Shown: piece by piece, positions 23,470-31,020 of the stretch
How positions within the stretch are numbered: position 1 is the stretch's first letter
Layout of the letters: each line of letters opens with the position of its first letter
Source: Maritimibacter sp. HL-12
GTDB taxonomy: Bacteria > Pseudomonadota > Alphaproteobacteria > Rhodobacterales > Rhodobacteraceae
Assembly (NCBI RefSeq): GCF_900177545.1
Contig: NZ_FXBQ01000001.1
Span: 2,884,163-2,948,162, forward strand
DNA length: 64,000 nucleotides
Direction: 5' to 3'
Notes under the pieces: generated by a model
Seen by the model: only the letters and a program-made list of their open reading frames with translations
Told to the model about the DNA's origin: nothing
Databases searched by the model: none
Made by a program: the position numbers and the translations under genes

Positions 23470-24114
23470 GTGCTGATGCCGATCCTGCGCCTCGTTCTGA
23501 TCTATGTCGCTCTCAGCCTGGCGGTCGTGGCGGTGTTCAACCGCGACAAGCTGGCCCGCCTCGTCTCCGGCGATATGCCCGCCGAGGTTGCCGCTGCGCC
23601 CGCCGCGGTCGCCGCTGCGCCCGCCCAGCCTCAGGCTCCCGTGACGCCGGGCCCGGCCGCGCCGATGGCCGCCCCGGCCCGAACTTCGCCGCAGCCCGTC
23701 CCGGGGGCGCTGCAAACGCCGCAACCGCTGGCCGCACCGCAGGCCACGGCCCCCGGCACCGCGTCGCCTGCCGCCCCGGCGGCACAACCGGCCACCGGCG
23801 GGGCTGCCCCCGATCTTGCCGAGGCGCTCAATGCCGCGCGCAATCTCTATTGGTCGGGCGATATCGCCGAGGCCGGCGCGCAGCTCACCGCGCTTGCCGC
23901 CGCCCATCCCGACAATGCCGACCTGCATGGTGAACTTGGCAATTTCCGGTTTGCCAATCGTGATTACGCAGGTGCCGCCGAGGCCTATCTGCGCGCCGGC
24001 GAACTGCTCATCGCCGAGGGGCGCAGCGGGCAGGCCGCAAGCCTTGTGCCGGTGCTGGGACAGATCGCCCCGGACAAGGCGCAGGCCCTCGCCACGCTGC
24101 TGCAAAACCGCTAG
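23470..24114 (+). CDS. Membrane-anchored TPR protein with Ala/Pro linker
   Basis: A 214-residue protein. An N-terminal transmembrane helix (about residues 5-23) is followed by an Ala/Pro-rich flexible linker (about 38-112) and two to three TPR-like helical repeats (ARNLYWSGDIAEAGAQLTAL, then GNFRFANRDYAGAAEAYLRA). The linker length would let the TPR part reach far from the membrane. The GTG at 23470 follows GAAGGAG at good spacing; an ATG two codons later is possible. It lies between the ParA-like and dynamin-like genes and may be an adaptor for one of them (inference). Confidence 0.72.
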   Translation: MLMPILRLVLIYVALSLAVVAVFNRDKLARLVSGDMPAEVAAAPAAVAAAPAQPQAPVTPGPAAPMAAPARTSPQPVPGALQTPQPLAAPQATAPGTASPAAPAAQPATGGAAPDLAEALNAARNLYWSGDIAEAGAQLTALAAAHPDNADLHGELGNFRFANRDYAGAAEAYLRAGELLIAEGRSGQAASLVPVLGQIAPDKAQALATLLQNR

Positions 24115-24136
24115 GACGAAAGCGAAGGGGCCCACC

Positions 24137-25660
24137 ATGAACCAATCGCTCTCCAACCGCCTGACCCGGCTCGAACAGCACCTCGAAGCCGAGAACCCGG
24201 TGCTGCTCGAAGTTCTGCCGACCTATTACAAGTTCGACAAGATCCTGCGCCGGATGGGCCTGATCGGGCGCGAAAGCTCGCTGGCCTCGCGGATTTCGTG
24301 GTGGCCGCTGATCTCGGTCCTCGGCACCTTCTCCAGCGGCAAGTCTTCCTTCATCAACGCCTATATCGGCGAAAAGGTGCAAAGCACCGGCAACCAGGCG
24401 GTCGATGACAAGTTCACCGTGATCTGCCAGCGCACCTCCGACACCGACGCCAACCGCACCCTGCCCGGCACCGCGCTCGACGCCGACCCGCGCTTTCCGT
24501 TCTACCGGATCTCGTCGGAGATCGAGAAGGTGGCACGGGGCGAGGGCAAGCATATCGAGAGCTATCTGCAACTGCGCACCACCCGCAACCCGGCGATCGA
24601 GAACAAGATCATCATCGACAGCCCCGGGTTCGACGCCGACGACCAGCGCCGCTCGACGCTCAGGATCACCGATCACATCATTGATCTGTCCGATCTGGTG
24701 CTGGTGTTCTTCGATGCCCGCCACCCCGAGCCGGGGGCGATGCAGGACACCCTCGAACACCTCGTGCGGCGCACCGCCAAGCGCACCGACGCTTCCAAAT
24801 TCCTCTATATCCTCAACCAGATCGACACCGCGGCCAAGGAAGACAACCCCGAGGACGTGGTTGGCGCATGGCAGCGCGCAATGGCGCAGGCCGGGCTGTC
24901 GGCCGGGCAGTTCTACACCATCTACAACGAGGCCGTGGCGGTTCCGATCGAGAACCACGCGCTGCGCGAACGGTTCCGCGAAAAGCGCGATGCCGATCTT
25001 GCCCGCATCCATGCCCGGATTGCCGAGGTGGAGTTGCACCGCAATTACCGCATCGTGAGTTTCATCGAAACCGTGGCCAAGGAAATCGAACACGACGTTC
25101 TGCCCCAGCTCAAGGCCGCGCGCAGGCGCTGGCGGCGCGGCGTGGCACTGATCGACGCCGTGGCCCTCGCCGCCATCGTTGCGGCGACCGGCGGGCTCAT
25201 CTACTTGTCCGGCCTGACCCTGCCGGAAGGGATGTCGGGCTTCGACTGGGTGATGGCGCACCGGATCGAGACGGCGGCAGTGCTGATCGCGGCGGCGGTG
25301 ATGGCGGGCACGGTGCATTTCTGGGCGCGCGGGCTGATGGCCCGGCGCGTGGCGCGCGGATTGCCCGAGGCTTATGGCGAAGTCGATCTCGATCTGCGCG
25401 CGGCGTTCCTGAAGGGCACGCGCTGGTTCCGCACCAGCTTCCGCCGCATGCCGGTGGGCTGGGGGCGGCGCACGGCGGCCCGGCTGCAAGCCATCCGCGA
25501 TACCGTCGCGGGTCACATCCAGAACCTCAACGACCGTTACGCCGACCCATCCGGCAAGGCCCGTTCCGCGCCGGAACCGATTGAAGCAATTGCCCCCGCG
25601 CCCGCCATCGAGGCGGCGCCCGCGACAGATCCGGCAGAGGAGCCGCGCAAGAATGTATGA
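24137..25660 (+). CDS. Dynamin/EHD-like large GTPase with membrane segments
   Basis: A 507-residue GTPase. G1 is GTFSSGKSSF (residues 63-72), G3 is DSPGFD (161-166) and G4 is LNQID (226-230, NQxD type). After the GTPase domain comes a charged helical stretch, then two hydrophobic segments (about 335-358 and 377-395) and a basic C-terminal helical part ending in an Ala/Pro/Glu tail. This layout matches bacterial dynamin-like proteins and EHD-type ATP/GTPases that bind and reshape membranes. Two transmembrane segments recall eukaryotic mitofusin-type architecture. The start overlaps nothing; the end overlaps the next gene by 8 bases. Confidence 0.82.
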   Translation: MNQSLSNRLTRLEQHLEAENPVLLEVLPTYYKFDKILRRMGLIGRESSLASRISWWPLISVLGTFSSGKSSFINAYIGEKVQSTGNQAVDDKFTVICQRTSDTDANRTLPGTALDADPRFPFYRISSEIEKVARGEGKHIESYLQLRTTRNPAIENKIIIDSPGFDADDQRRSTLRITDHIIDLSDLVLVFFDARHPEPGAMQDTLEHLVRRTAKRTDASKFLYILNQIDTAAKEDNPEDVVGAWQRAMAQAGLSAGQFYTIYNEAVAVPIENHALRERFREKRDADLARIHARIAEVELHRNYRIVSFIETVAKEIEHDVLPQLKAARRRWRRGVALIDAVALAAIVAATGGLIYLSGLTLPEGMSGFDWVMAHRIETAAVLIAAAVMAGTVHFWARGLMARRVARGLPEAYGEVDLDLRAAFLKGTRWFRTSFRRMPVGWGRRTAARLQAIRDTVAGHIQNLNDRYADPSGKARSAPEPIEAIAPAPAIEAAPATDPAEEPRKNV

Positions 25661-26222
25661 ATTCCAGGTGTGCCCCGTGCCAGAAGGGCGTTGCGCCGAT
25701 CTTGCCTATCGCCTCGCCGTCTACGAAGCGGGTCACGCGCTGACCGCGCGCGCACTCGGCTTCAAGGTTCTGAGCGTGAAGATGCTGCCGCGCCCGCCGA
25801 TCCTCGAAAGCGACAAGATCCTGCGCGGCAGTTCCCTGCGCGCGCTCGCGGAGGTGCTGGAAAACCGCTGCATCGAGTTGTTCGGCGGCCAGATCGCCGA
25901 GGAACACGCCTGCGAAACCTCGTCGTGCTGCTCGGGCGACGTGGCCCGGATCGACGAGCTTACCCGGCTGGTTTCGGGCCTCGACGGACGGCGCACGCCG
26001 GAAGACATCTGGTTCGAGCTCGAAGACGTGGCGCAGGAGATCTTCAGCCACGACAAGGTGCGCGATGCAATCCTGCCGCTGGCCGATTTTCTTTTCGAGG
26101 AAGTCGACAAGGGGCATCACGTGATCCCCGGTCTGCGGATCGAGACGCTGATGAACGAGCTTATGGGCCCTCCTGAAAAGACGCGCGGCGGGTTGTTTGC
26201 GCGCTTGATGACCCGGGTTTGA
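25653..26222 (+). CDS. FtsH protease-domain-like (M41-like) protein with altered zinc site
   Basis: A 189-residue cytoplasmic protein resembling the M41 peptidase domain of FtsH without its AAA+ part. The zinc helix reads VYEAGHALTARALGF (residues 23-37) where FtsH has HEAGHA, so the first His ligand is Tyr24; Glu25 and His28 remain. The later CSGDVARIDELTRLV (from residue 93) resembles the FtsH segment carrying the third ligand (Asp96). Three cysteines (87, 92, 93) lie just before it. It may be an inactive protease-like adaptor or use other ligands. It is translationally coupled to the dynamin-like GTPase (8-base overlap). Confidence 0.62.
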   Translation: MYEFQVCPVPEGRCADLAYRLAVYEAGHALTARALGFKVLSVKMLPRPPILESDKILRGSSLRALAEVLENRCIELFGGQIAEEHACETSSCCSGDVARIDELTRLVSGLDGRRTPEDIWFELEDVAQEIFSHDKVRDAILPLADFLFEEVDKGHHVIPGLRIETLMNELMGPPEKTRGGLFARLMTRV

Positions 26223-26286
26223 CGGAGGCAATGGTGTATACACACACCGCTCCGCGATCCAGGCCCGACGCGGACCGGGTGCGGGC

Positions 26287-27285
26287 ATGACCCAGCCATC
26301 CGAAGACATTGCCGGCGCAATCCGGATCACGCTCACGCCCGCTGGCGGGCGGGTCGGTTCGGTGGCGATCGCCTCGACCCGGCCGGCCGCCGCCGCGCGG
26401 ATCTTCGAGGGATTGGCGGCGGGCGAAATGACGGCCCGGATCGGCCGGGTGTTCTCGCTCTGTGGTGCCGCGCAGACGGTGGCGGCCCTCGAAGCGGTGG
26501 AACAGGCGCTGGGCATTGCGCCCGCGCCCGGCGTGGCGGCGGCGCGCGAGGCGGCGCGCATGTCCGAGATGATCACCCAGACGGTGATGCGCCTTGCGCT
26601 GCACTGGCCGAGCGCACTCGGGCTCGATCTGCGGCCTGATCTCGTGCGCGCCGCGCTGGCGGTCGAGCGCGCGCTGGAAGCGCGGATTCTGGGTGCAGAC
26701 TGGCGTCAGCCCGGGGCGGCGCTGGCAGCGCCCGGCGAAATGGGCGGCAGCCTCGTGGCGCTCATGGCGCTGGCAACTGATCCCTTGCCCGCCGCGCTGG
26801 CCGAGGTCCTCGCCGCGCGCGGCATCGAAGGCTTCGGCGCGCTCGTGCCGGGGCAGGAACCCGAGGCCGGCGCGCTCAGTCGCAACTGGGAGGCCCCCGC
26901 CGTCGCAGAGGCACGCGCCCGTCACGGACCGGGGCTGGCCGCCCGGCTGGCGGCGGCGCGGCACGATCTGGCAACCTTGCCCGGTGCCCTGGCCGCGGCG
27001 CTCACCCGGGCGGCCGAAACCCCGGCCCGCCCGGCCACCCGCGCCTCCGGCCATGGGACGGCAACGGTCGAGACCGCGCGCGGCCCGCTCACGCACCGCG
27101 TCGAGATTGTCGAGGGGATCGTCACCGCGTGCGCGACCGAGGCCCCGACCGAGGCGAATTTCACCGCCCAGGGCCCGGTCGCCAGCGGCCTGGTCGGCGC
27201 GCCGCTCGATCCGGTCGCCGCCGAGTTGCACGTGCTGGCCATCGACCCTTGCGTGGCCTGCTCGATCGACATGGCGGACGGCTGA
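26287..27285 (+). CDS. hupK: NiFe hydrogenase assembly protein HupK-like
   Basis: A 332-residue protein resembling a NiFe hydrogenase large subunit that has lost cofactor ligands. The N-terminus GAIRITLTPAGGRVGSVAIA and the segment RIGRVFSLCGAAQTVAALEA correspond to the large-subunit start and L1 region, but only one Cys (59) remains of CxxC. The C-terminus reads DPCVACSID, the L2 motif with Asp328 where His is usual. This is the pattern of HupK, a scaffold proposed for Fe(CN)2CO cofactor assembly in hydrogenases made under oxygen. hypB follows 90 bases later. No hydrogenase structural genes lie in the window. Confidence 0.72.
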   Translation: MTQPSEDIAGAIRITLTPAGGRVGSVAIASTRPAAAARIFEGLAAGEMTARIGRVFSLCGAAQTVAALEAVEQALGIAPAPGVAAAREAARMSEMITQTVMRLALHWPSALGLDLRPDLVRAALAVERALEARILGADWRQPGAALAAPGEMGGSLVALMALATDPLPAALAEVLAARGIEGFGALVPGQEPEAGALSRNWEAPAVAEARARHGPGLAARLAAARHDLATLPGALAAALTRAAETPARPATRASGHGTATVETARGPLTHRVEIVEGIVTACATEAPTEANFTAQGPVASGLVGAPLDPVAAELHVLAIDPCVACSIDMADG

Positions 27286-27375
27286 GGCGGAAAAACCGTG
27301 CACCCGGTGGCGTGCGGTGCGATACTTTGGAACACCAGGGCAGGCCGACCATGCCGGGCCGAAGGAGGAAAGACG

Positions 27376-28209
27376 ATGTGCACCACCTGCGGATGCGGAC
27401 ACGCGGACGTGACGATCGAGGGCGAGAGCCATGGCCACGATCATCACCATCATCATGACCACGATCACCACCATCACGACCACCACCATCACCACGGCCC
27501 GCTCGGTGCGGCCCACGCCCCCGGTTTGAGCCCGGCGCGAATCGTCGAGATCGAGGAAAACATCCTCGCCCATAACGACCACCTCGCCGCCCATAACCGC
27601 GAAGACCTTGCACGGGCGGGGGTTCTGGCGCTCAACCTCGTCTCTTCCCCCGGCTCGGGCAAGACCACGCTGCTGGCCCGCACCGCGCGCGACATGGCCG
27701 CAAAGGCACCGATCACCGTGATCGAGGGCGATCAGCAAACCAGCCTCGACGCCGACCGCATCCGCGAAACCGGGGCCCGCGCGGTGCAGGTCAACACCGG
27801 CAAGGGCTGCCACCTCGACGCCGACATGGTGCGCCGCGCGCTGGCCACGCTTGAGTTGGACCAGGGCGGCGTGCTCTTCATCGAGAATGTCGGCAACCTC
27901 GTCTGCCCGGCGGGGTTCGACCTCGGCGAGGCGGCCAAGGTGGTGATCCTTTCGGTGACGGAAGGCGAGGACAAGCCGATCAAGTATCCCGACATGTTCG
28001 CCGCCGCCCGCCTGATGGTGCTCAACAAGTCCGATCTTCTGCCATACGTGCCGTTCGACGTGGAAACCTGCATCGCCTACGCGCGGCAGGTGAACCCGAA
28101 TATCGGCGTGCTCATCGTCTCGGCGCATACCGGCGAGGGGCTCGACAAGTGGTATGCCTGGATCGAGGCGCTGCGCGCCGAGCGGGCGGCGCTGGCGGCA
28201 GCGGTCTGA
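27376..28209 (+). CDS. hypB: Hydrogenase nickel incorporation GTPase HypB
   Basis: A 277-residue GTPase for nickel delivery to NiFe hydrogenase. It starts MCTTCGCG, the high-affinity nickel motif CxxCGC, followed by a histidine-rich stretch with about 18 His in residues 9-40 that can store nickel. The G domain has P-loop [10 protein letters not shown], the metal-site region [16 protein letters not shown] and G4 LNKSD. Length and layout are typical of alphaproteobacterial HypB. AAGGAGGAAAG precedes the ATG. hypA, which normally stands next to hypB, is absent here; the neighbours are hupK and a subunit-F-like gene. Confidence 0.96.
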   Translation: MCTTCGCGHADVTIEGESHGHDHHHHHDHDHHHHDHHHHHGPLGAAHAPGLSPARIVEIEENILAHNDHLAAHNREDLARAGVLALNLVSSPGSGKTTLLARTARDMAAKAPITVIEGDQQTSLDADRIRETGARAVQVNTGKGCHLDADMVRRALATLELDQGGVLFIENVGNLVCPAGFDLGEAAKVVILSVTEGEDKPIKYPDMFAAARLMVLNKSDLLPYVPFDVETCIAYARQVNPNIGVLIVSAHTGEGLDKWYAWIEALRAERAALAAAV

Positions 28210-28216
28210 GCCGGGG

Positions 28217-28519
28217 TCAGGCCGACAAGGGCGGAAGCGGGTCGGGCCGCAAGCGGGTCAGCCCGGGCGGCACCGCGCCGTGCCGCGCGCCCGCGGCAAC
28301 GATCACCAGCCGCGGCCAAACGCTTTCCCGCAACTCGCGCGCGAGATCGGGGGGCAGGGCCTCGAAGGTTTCGGCCGTCATCGCCAGCCTCTGGCAGCGT
28401 TTGCGCTCGGCGATCACCCGCTCGGCCAGATCGCGATGCGCCGGGGCAAAGCTGACCACCCCCGCTGCCCGGAACAGCGCGGCATCGCGGCGATTGCCGA
28501 TGAAGATCGCGTCGTTCAT
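28217..28519 (-). CDS. Second A/V-type ATPase subunit F-like protein
   Basis: A 100-residue protein, MNDAIFIGNRRDAALFRAAG..., clearly paralogous to subunit F of the ATPase operon (9266-9562): 31 of the first 74 positions identical in a gapless hand alignment, shared FIG, FRxAG, SFAP, MTA and ALP. The C-terminal ~25 residues differ and are proline-rich, so the part of F that clamps on the D shaft or regulates activity may be changed. TTGGGAGGACGAC precedes the ATG at 28519. It stands alone, convergent with hypB, and has an FNR box upstream, so it may be made under low oxygen. Confidence 0.78.
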   Translation of the reverse strand: MNDAIFIGNRRDAALFRAAGVVSFAPAHRDLAERVIAERKRCQRLAMTAETFEALPPDLARELRESVWPRLVIVAAGARHGAVPPGLTRLRPDPLPPLSA

Positions 28520-28584
28520 GTCGTCCTCCCAAGGCTGAACGGCCCGAACACGTTCAGGTTGCCTGCCGGCCCGGGAGACCGCCT

Positions 28585-28598
28585 TGATCTGGATCATA
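28585..28598 (-). promoter_or_regulatory. Near-consensus FNR/FnrL box
   Basis: TTGATCTGGATCAT on the plus strand (ATGATCCAGATCAA read toward the gene) differs from the FnrL-type consensus TTGAT-N4-ATCAA at one position. Its centre is about 73 bases upstream of the subunit F-like start. The MarR gene starting at 29106 ends before it and reads in the same direction, so the downstream target is the subunit F-like gene. This predicts induction when oxygen is low. Confidence 0.7.
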
Positions 28599-28659
28599 TT
28601 GAGTTCTTGATAACAAAACGCGCCGCCGCTTTCCGCCCGACGGATGCGGTGCAATCCCC

Positions 28660-29106
28660 CTAGGGCGTGGCCGGGGTCGTTTCGTCCGCCCCGGTCAGCC
28701 GGGCGAGCAGGCCGAGAAAGCAGGTGCGTTCCTCCGCGTTCAGTCCGGCGAGGATATCGTCCTGCAAGTCCCAGACAATCGGGCGCACCCGGGCCAGCAA
28801 TTCCGCGCCCGCAGGGGTCAGGCTCAGCGCCTTGGCGCGCCGGTCGGTGGGCGAGGGGCGGCGGTCAACCAGCCCCTTGGCGGCGAGCCGGTCGACCACG
28901 CCGCCAAGCGTGACCTTGTCATAGGCGATGATCGCGGCGAGGCTGGCCTGATCGAGCCCGGGGCGCTCGCAGAGCGTGGCGAGGGCGGCATATTGCACCG
29001 GCGTCAGTTCCACGCCTTCGGCCTGCATCCGTTCGCGAAACAAGGCCTGGCTGATCTGGTTGAGCCGGCGGATCTGGTGCCCGGCCATGCGGTGAATTTC
29101 GCTCAT
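28660..29106 (-). CDS. MarR-family transcriptional regulator
   Basis: A 148-residue winged-helix regulator. The DNA-binding part includes LTPVQYAALATLCERPGLDQ and the wing region DRRPSPTDRRAKALSLTPAG with the typical DRR...L-T-G signature. The ATG at 29106 follows GAAGGAGG. It is divergent from the gentisate operon, and a perfect 21-bp palindrome lies in the shared 103-bp interval within the operon promoter. It is expected to repress the operon until gentisate, 3-hydroxybenzoate or a related aromatic acid binds; the ligand is inferred. Confidence 0.9.
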   Translation of the reverse strand: MSEIHRMAGHQIRRLNQISQALFRERMQAEGVELTPVQYAALATLCERPGLDQASLAAIIAYDKVTLGGVVDRLAAKGLVDRRPSPTDRRAKALSLTPAGAELLARVRPIVWDLQDDILAGLNAEERTCFLGLLARLTGADETTPATP

Positions 29107-29147
29107 CGAGGCCTCCTTCGCAGCGAGGTTAGCCCTGTGGAGAGGGT

Positions 29148-29176
29148 TTGACAAGTATACGTATCATACGTATACA
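29148..29176 (+). promoter_or_regulatory. Sigma70 promoter of the gentisate operon overlapped by a MarR operator
   Basis: TTGACA (29148-29153) and TATACA (29171-29176) are separated by exactly 17 bp, a near-ideal promoter reading into the gentisate dioxygenase gene. The palindrome at 29155-29175 fills the spacer and part of the -10, so a bound regulator would block polymerase. Confidence 0.75.
29155..29175. promoter_or_regulatory. Perfect 21-bp palindromic MarR operator
   Basis: GTATACGTAT and its exact reverse complement ATACGTATAC flank a single central C (29165). It lies 48 bases before the MarR start codon and 34 before the gentisate dioxygenase start, so it can serve both repression of the operon and autoregulation. 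Confidence 0.8.
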
Positions 29177-29209
29177 TACTAAAACGACTCGAGGGAGAGG
29201 GAGGACGCC

Positions 29210-30241
29210 ATGACCCAGCTTGGAACGCTCGAAGAGCTGCCGCAGGATTACCGCGAGGCGATGACGCAGGCCGGGGTCGCGCCGCTCTGGCCGATGATGC
29301 GCAACGTGCTTCCGCACGACGCGCCAAACCCGGTGACCCGGCCGGGCTACTGGAATTACGACGCGATCCGTCCGCTGCTGATGCGCGCAGGCGAGCTTAC
29401 CCCGGTGGAAAAGGCCGAGCGCCGGGTGCTGGTGCTTTCCGATCCGGGCCGCGGGGCCGGGGCGATGCAGGCGACCGCCTCGATCTATCTCGGGCTGCAA
29501 CTGCTGCTGCCGGGCGAAACCGCGCCCGCCCATGTCCACACCCCTTCGGCGGTGCGGATCGTCGTCGAAGGCAAGGGCGGCTTCACCGTGGTCGACGGTG
29601 AGAAACTCCCGATGGAGGAGGGCGATCTCGTGCTCACGCCGGGCGGCGAATGGCACGATCACGGCCACGAGGGCAGCGAGCCGGTGGTCTGGCTCGACGC
29701 GCTCGATCTGCCGCTGTTCTATTACCTCGAAGGCTCCTATGCCACCGAAGGCCCGCTTCAGGCGCAGCGCAACCGGCCCGACGCGAGCCAGGTCGAATAT
29801 CTCTCCGCCGGACTCGCCCCTACCCGTCGCCTTGGGCGCGGCCCGCGCCGCTACCCGATGATGCGCTACCCATGGGGGCGCACCGAGCCGGCGCTGCGCG
29901 AGATGGCGCGCTATACCGACGGGCCGATCGAACTCGACTACGTCAACCCCGAAACCGGCGACGACGTGCTGCCGACGATGGGCTTCACCGCGATGATGAT
30001 CGCGGCAGGCACGAAGGACGAACCACCCCTGCGCTCTTCCTCCGCCGCCTACCATGTGGTGAAAGGCCGGGGTCGGGCCAGCATCGACGGCGAAAGCTTC
30101 GCCTTCGGCCCGAAAGACACGTTCAGCGCGCCGGTGTTCGCCCGGATCACCTTCGAGGCTGAGGAAGACTGTTTTCTCGTCCGCGTGCACGACCGGCCGC
30201 TTCAGGAAAAACTGGGCTACTACGAGGAGCGCGCGCGATGA
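29210..30241 (+). CDS. Gentisate 1,2-dioxygenase
   Basis: A 343-residue bicupin. The N-terminal cupin has PAHVHTPSAVRIVVEGKGGF with the HxH iron ligands, and GGEWHDHGHEG holds further histidines. The C-terminal cupin includes AAYHVVKGRGRASIDGE. It opens the gentisate ring to maleylpyruvate using Fe(II) and oxygen. Length is typical. It is the first gene of the operon, 34 bases after the operator, and is overlapped by the hydrolase gene (ATGA). Confidence 0.92.
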   Translation: MTQLGTLEELPQDYREAMTQAGVAPLWPMMRNVLPHDAPNPVTRPGYWNYDAIRPLLMRAGELTPVEKAERRVLVLSDPGRGAGAMQATASIYLGLQLLLPGETAPAHVHTPSAVRIVVEGKGGFTVVDGEKLPMEEGDLVLTPGGEWHDHGHEGSEPVVWLDALDLPLFYYLEGSYATEGPLQAQRNRPDASQVEYLSAGLAPTRRLGRGPRRYPMMRYPWGRTEPALREMARYTDGPIELDYVNPETGDDVLPTMGFTAMMIAAGTKDEPPLRSSSAAYHVVKGRGRASIDGESFAFGPKDTFSAPVFARITFEAEEDCFLVRVHDRPLQEKLGYYEERAR

Positions 30242-30936
30242 ATGACACTCTGTTTCCAACCCCCGCAACCCCGACGATCGCGGTAAAAGGCGAGGCCGCG
30301 GGCTACCCCGTGGTGCGCATCTTCTGCGTCGGGCGCAACTACGCCGCCCATGCCGCCGAGATGGGCGTGGAGGTCGATCGCGAAGCGCCGTTCTACTTCA
30401 CCAAGTCGGCGCAGCACGCATTGGCGAGCGGTGCCACGCTGCCCTATCCCCCGGGCACGTCGAATTTCCACTACGAGATGGAGCTTGCCCTCGTCATCGG
30501 CGCGCCGGTGTTTCGCGCCACGACCGACGAGGCACGGGCCGCGATCTACGCCTATGGCTGCGCCCTCGACATGACCCGGCGCGATCTGCAACTCGCCGCC
30601 CGCGAGAAGGGCAGGCCGTGGGACACCGGCAAGGACGTCGAAGGCACGGCGGTGTTTGCCGAATTGACCAAAGCGGCGGAGGTTGGCGAGATCGGCCCGC
30701 AGCGCATCCACCTCGCGGTGAACGGTGCGGTGAAACAGGACGCCCACCTGTCTGATCTGATCCACGGCTGCGCCGAGATCGTTGCCGACCTGTCGCGCTA
30801 CTACCACCTCGCGCCGGGCGACGTGATCATGACCGGCACCCCGGCGGGCGTTGGCCCGGTGGTGGCGGGCGACGAGATCACCGGCGGGATCGACGGGCTC
30901 GCGCCGATCTCGCTCACCATCGGACCGGCCGAGTAA
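30238..30936 (+). CDS. Fumarylacetoacetate hydrolase-family protein, probable fumarylpyruvate hydrolase
   Basis: A 232-residue FAH-fold hydrolase. It starts with the family pattern IFCVGRNYAAHAAEMG, has the metal-binding ExE motif in NFHYEMELALVIGAP, and the end DVIMTGTPAGVGPVVAGD. Next to gentisate dioxygenase this is most likely the fumarylpyruvate hydrolase giving fumarate and pyruvate. No maleylpyruvate isomerase gene lies in the operon, so either it is elsewhere or this enzyme acts on maleylpyruvate directly. The start overlaps the dioxygenase stop. Confidence 0.9.
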   Translation: MNDTLFPTPATPTIAVKGEAAGYPVVRIFCVGRNYAAHAAEMGVEVDREAPFYFTKSAQHALASGATLPYPPGTSNFHYEMELALVIGAPVFRATTDEARAAIYAYGCALDMTRRDLQLAAREKGRPWDTGKDVEGTAVFAELTKAAEVGEIGPQRIHLAVNGAVKQDAHLSDLIHGCAEIVADLSRYYHLAPGDVIMTGTPAGVGPVVAGDEITGGIDGLAPISLTIGPAE

Positions 30937-31020
30937 ACCGGCTGAAAACCTTGAAATTCGCCTGAAATTGCCCGGAAAGCTGGAAGAAACGCCTTTTCCG
31001 GGCCGCGAGGAGTTTGAAAA

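Noticed and set aside
27432-27495. Histidine-codon-rich DNA in hypB as a tandem repeat element
   Set aside because: It simply encodes the histidine stretch normal for nickel-storing HypB proteins.
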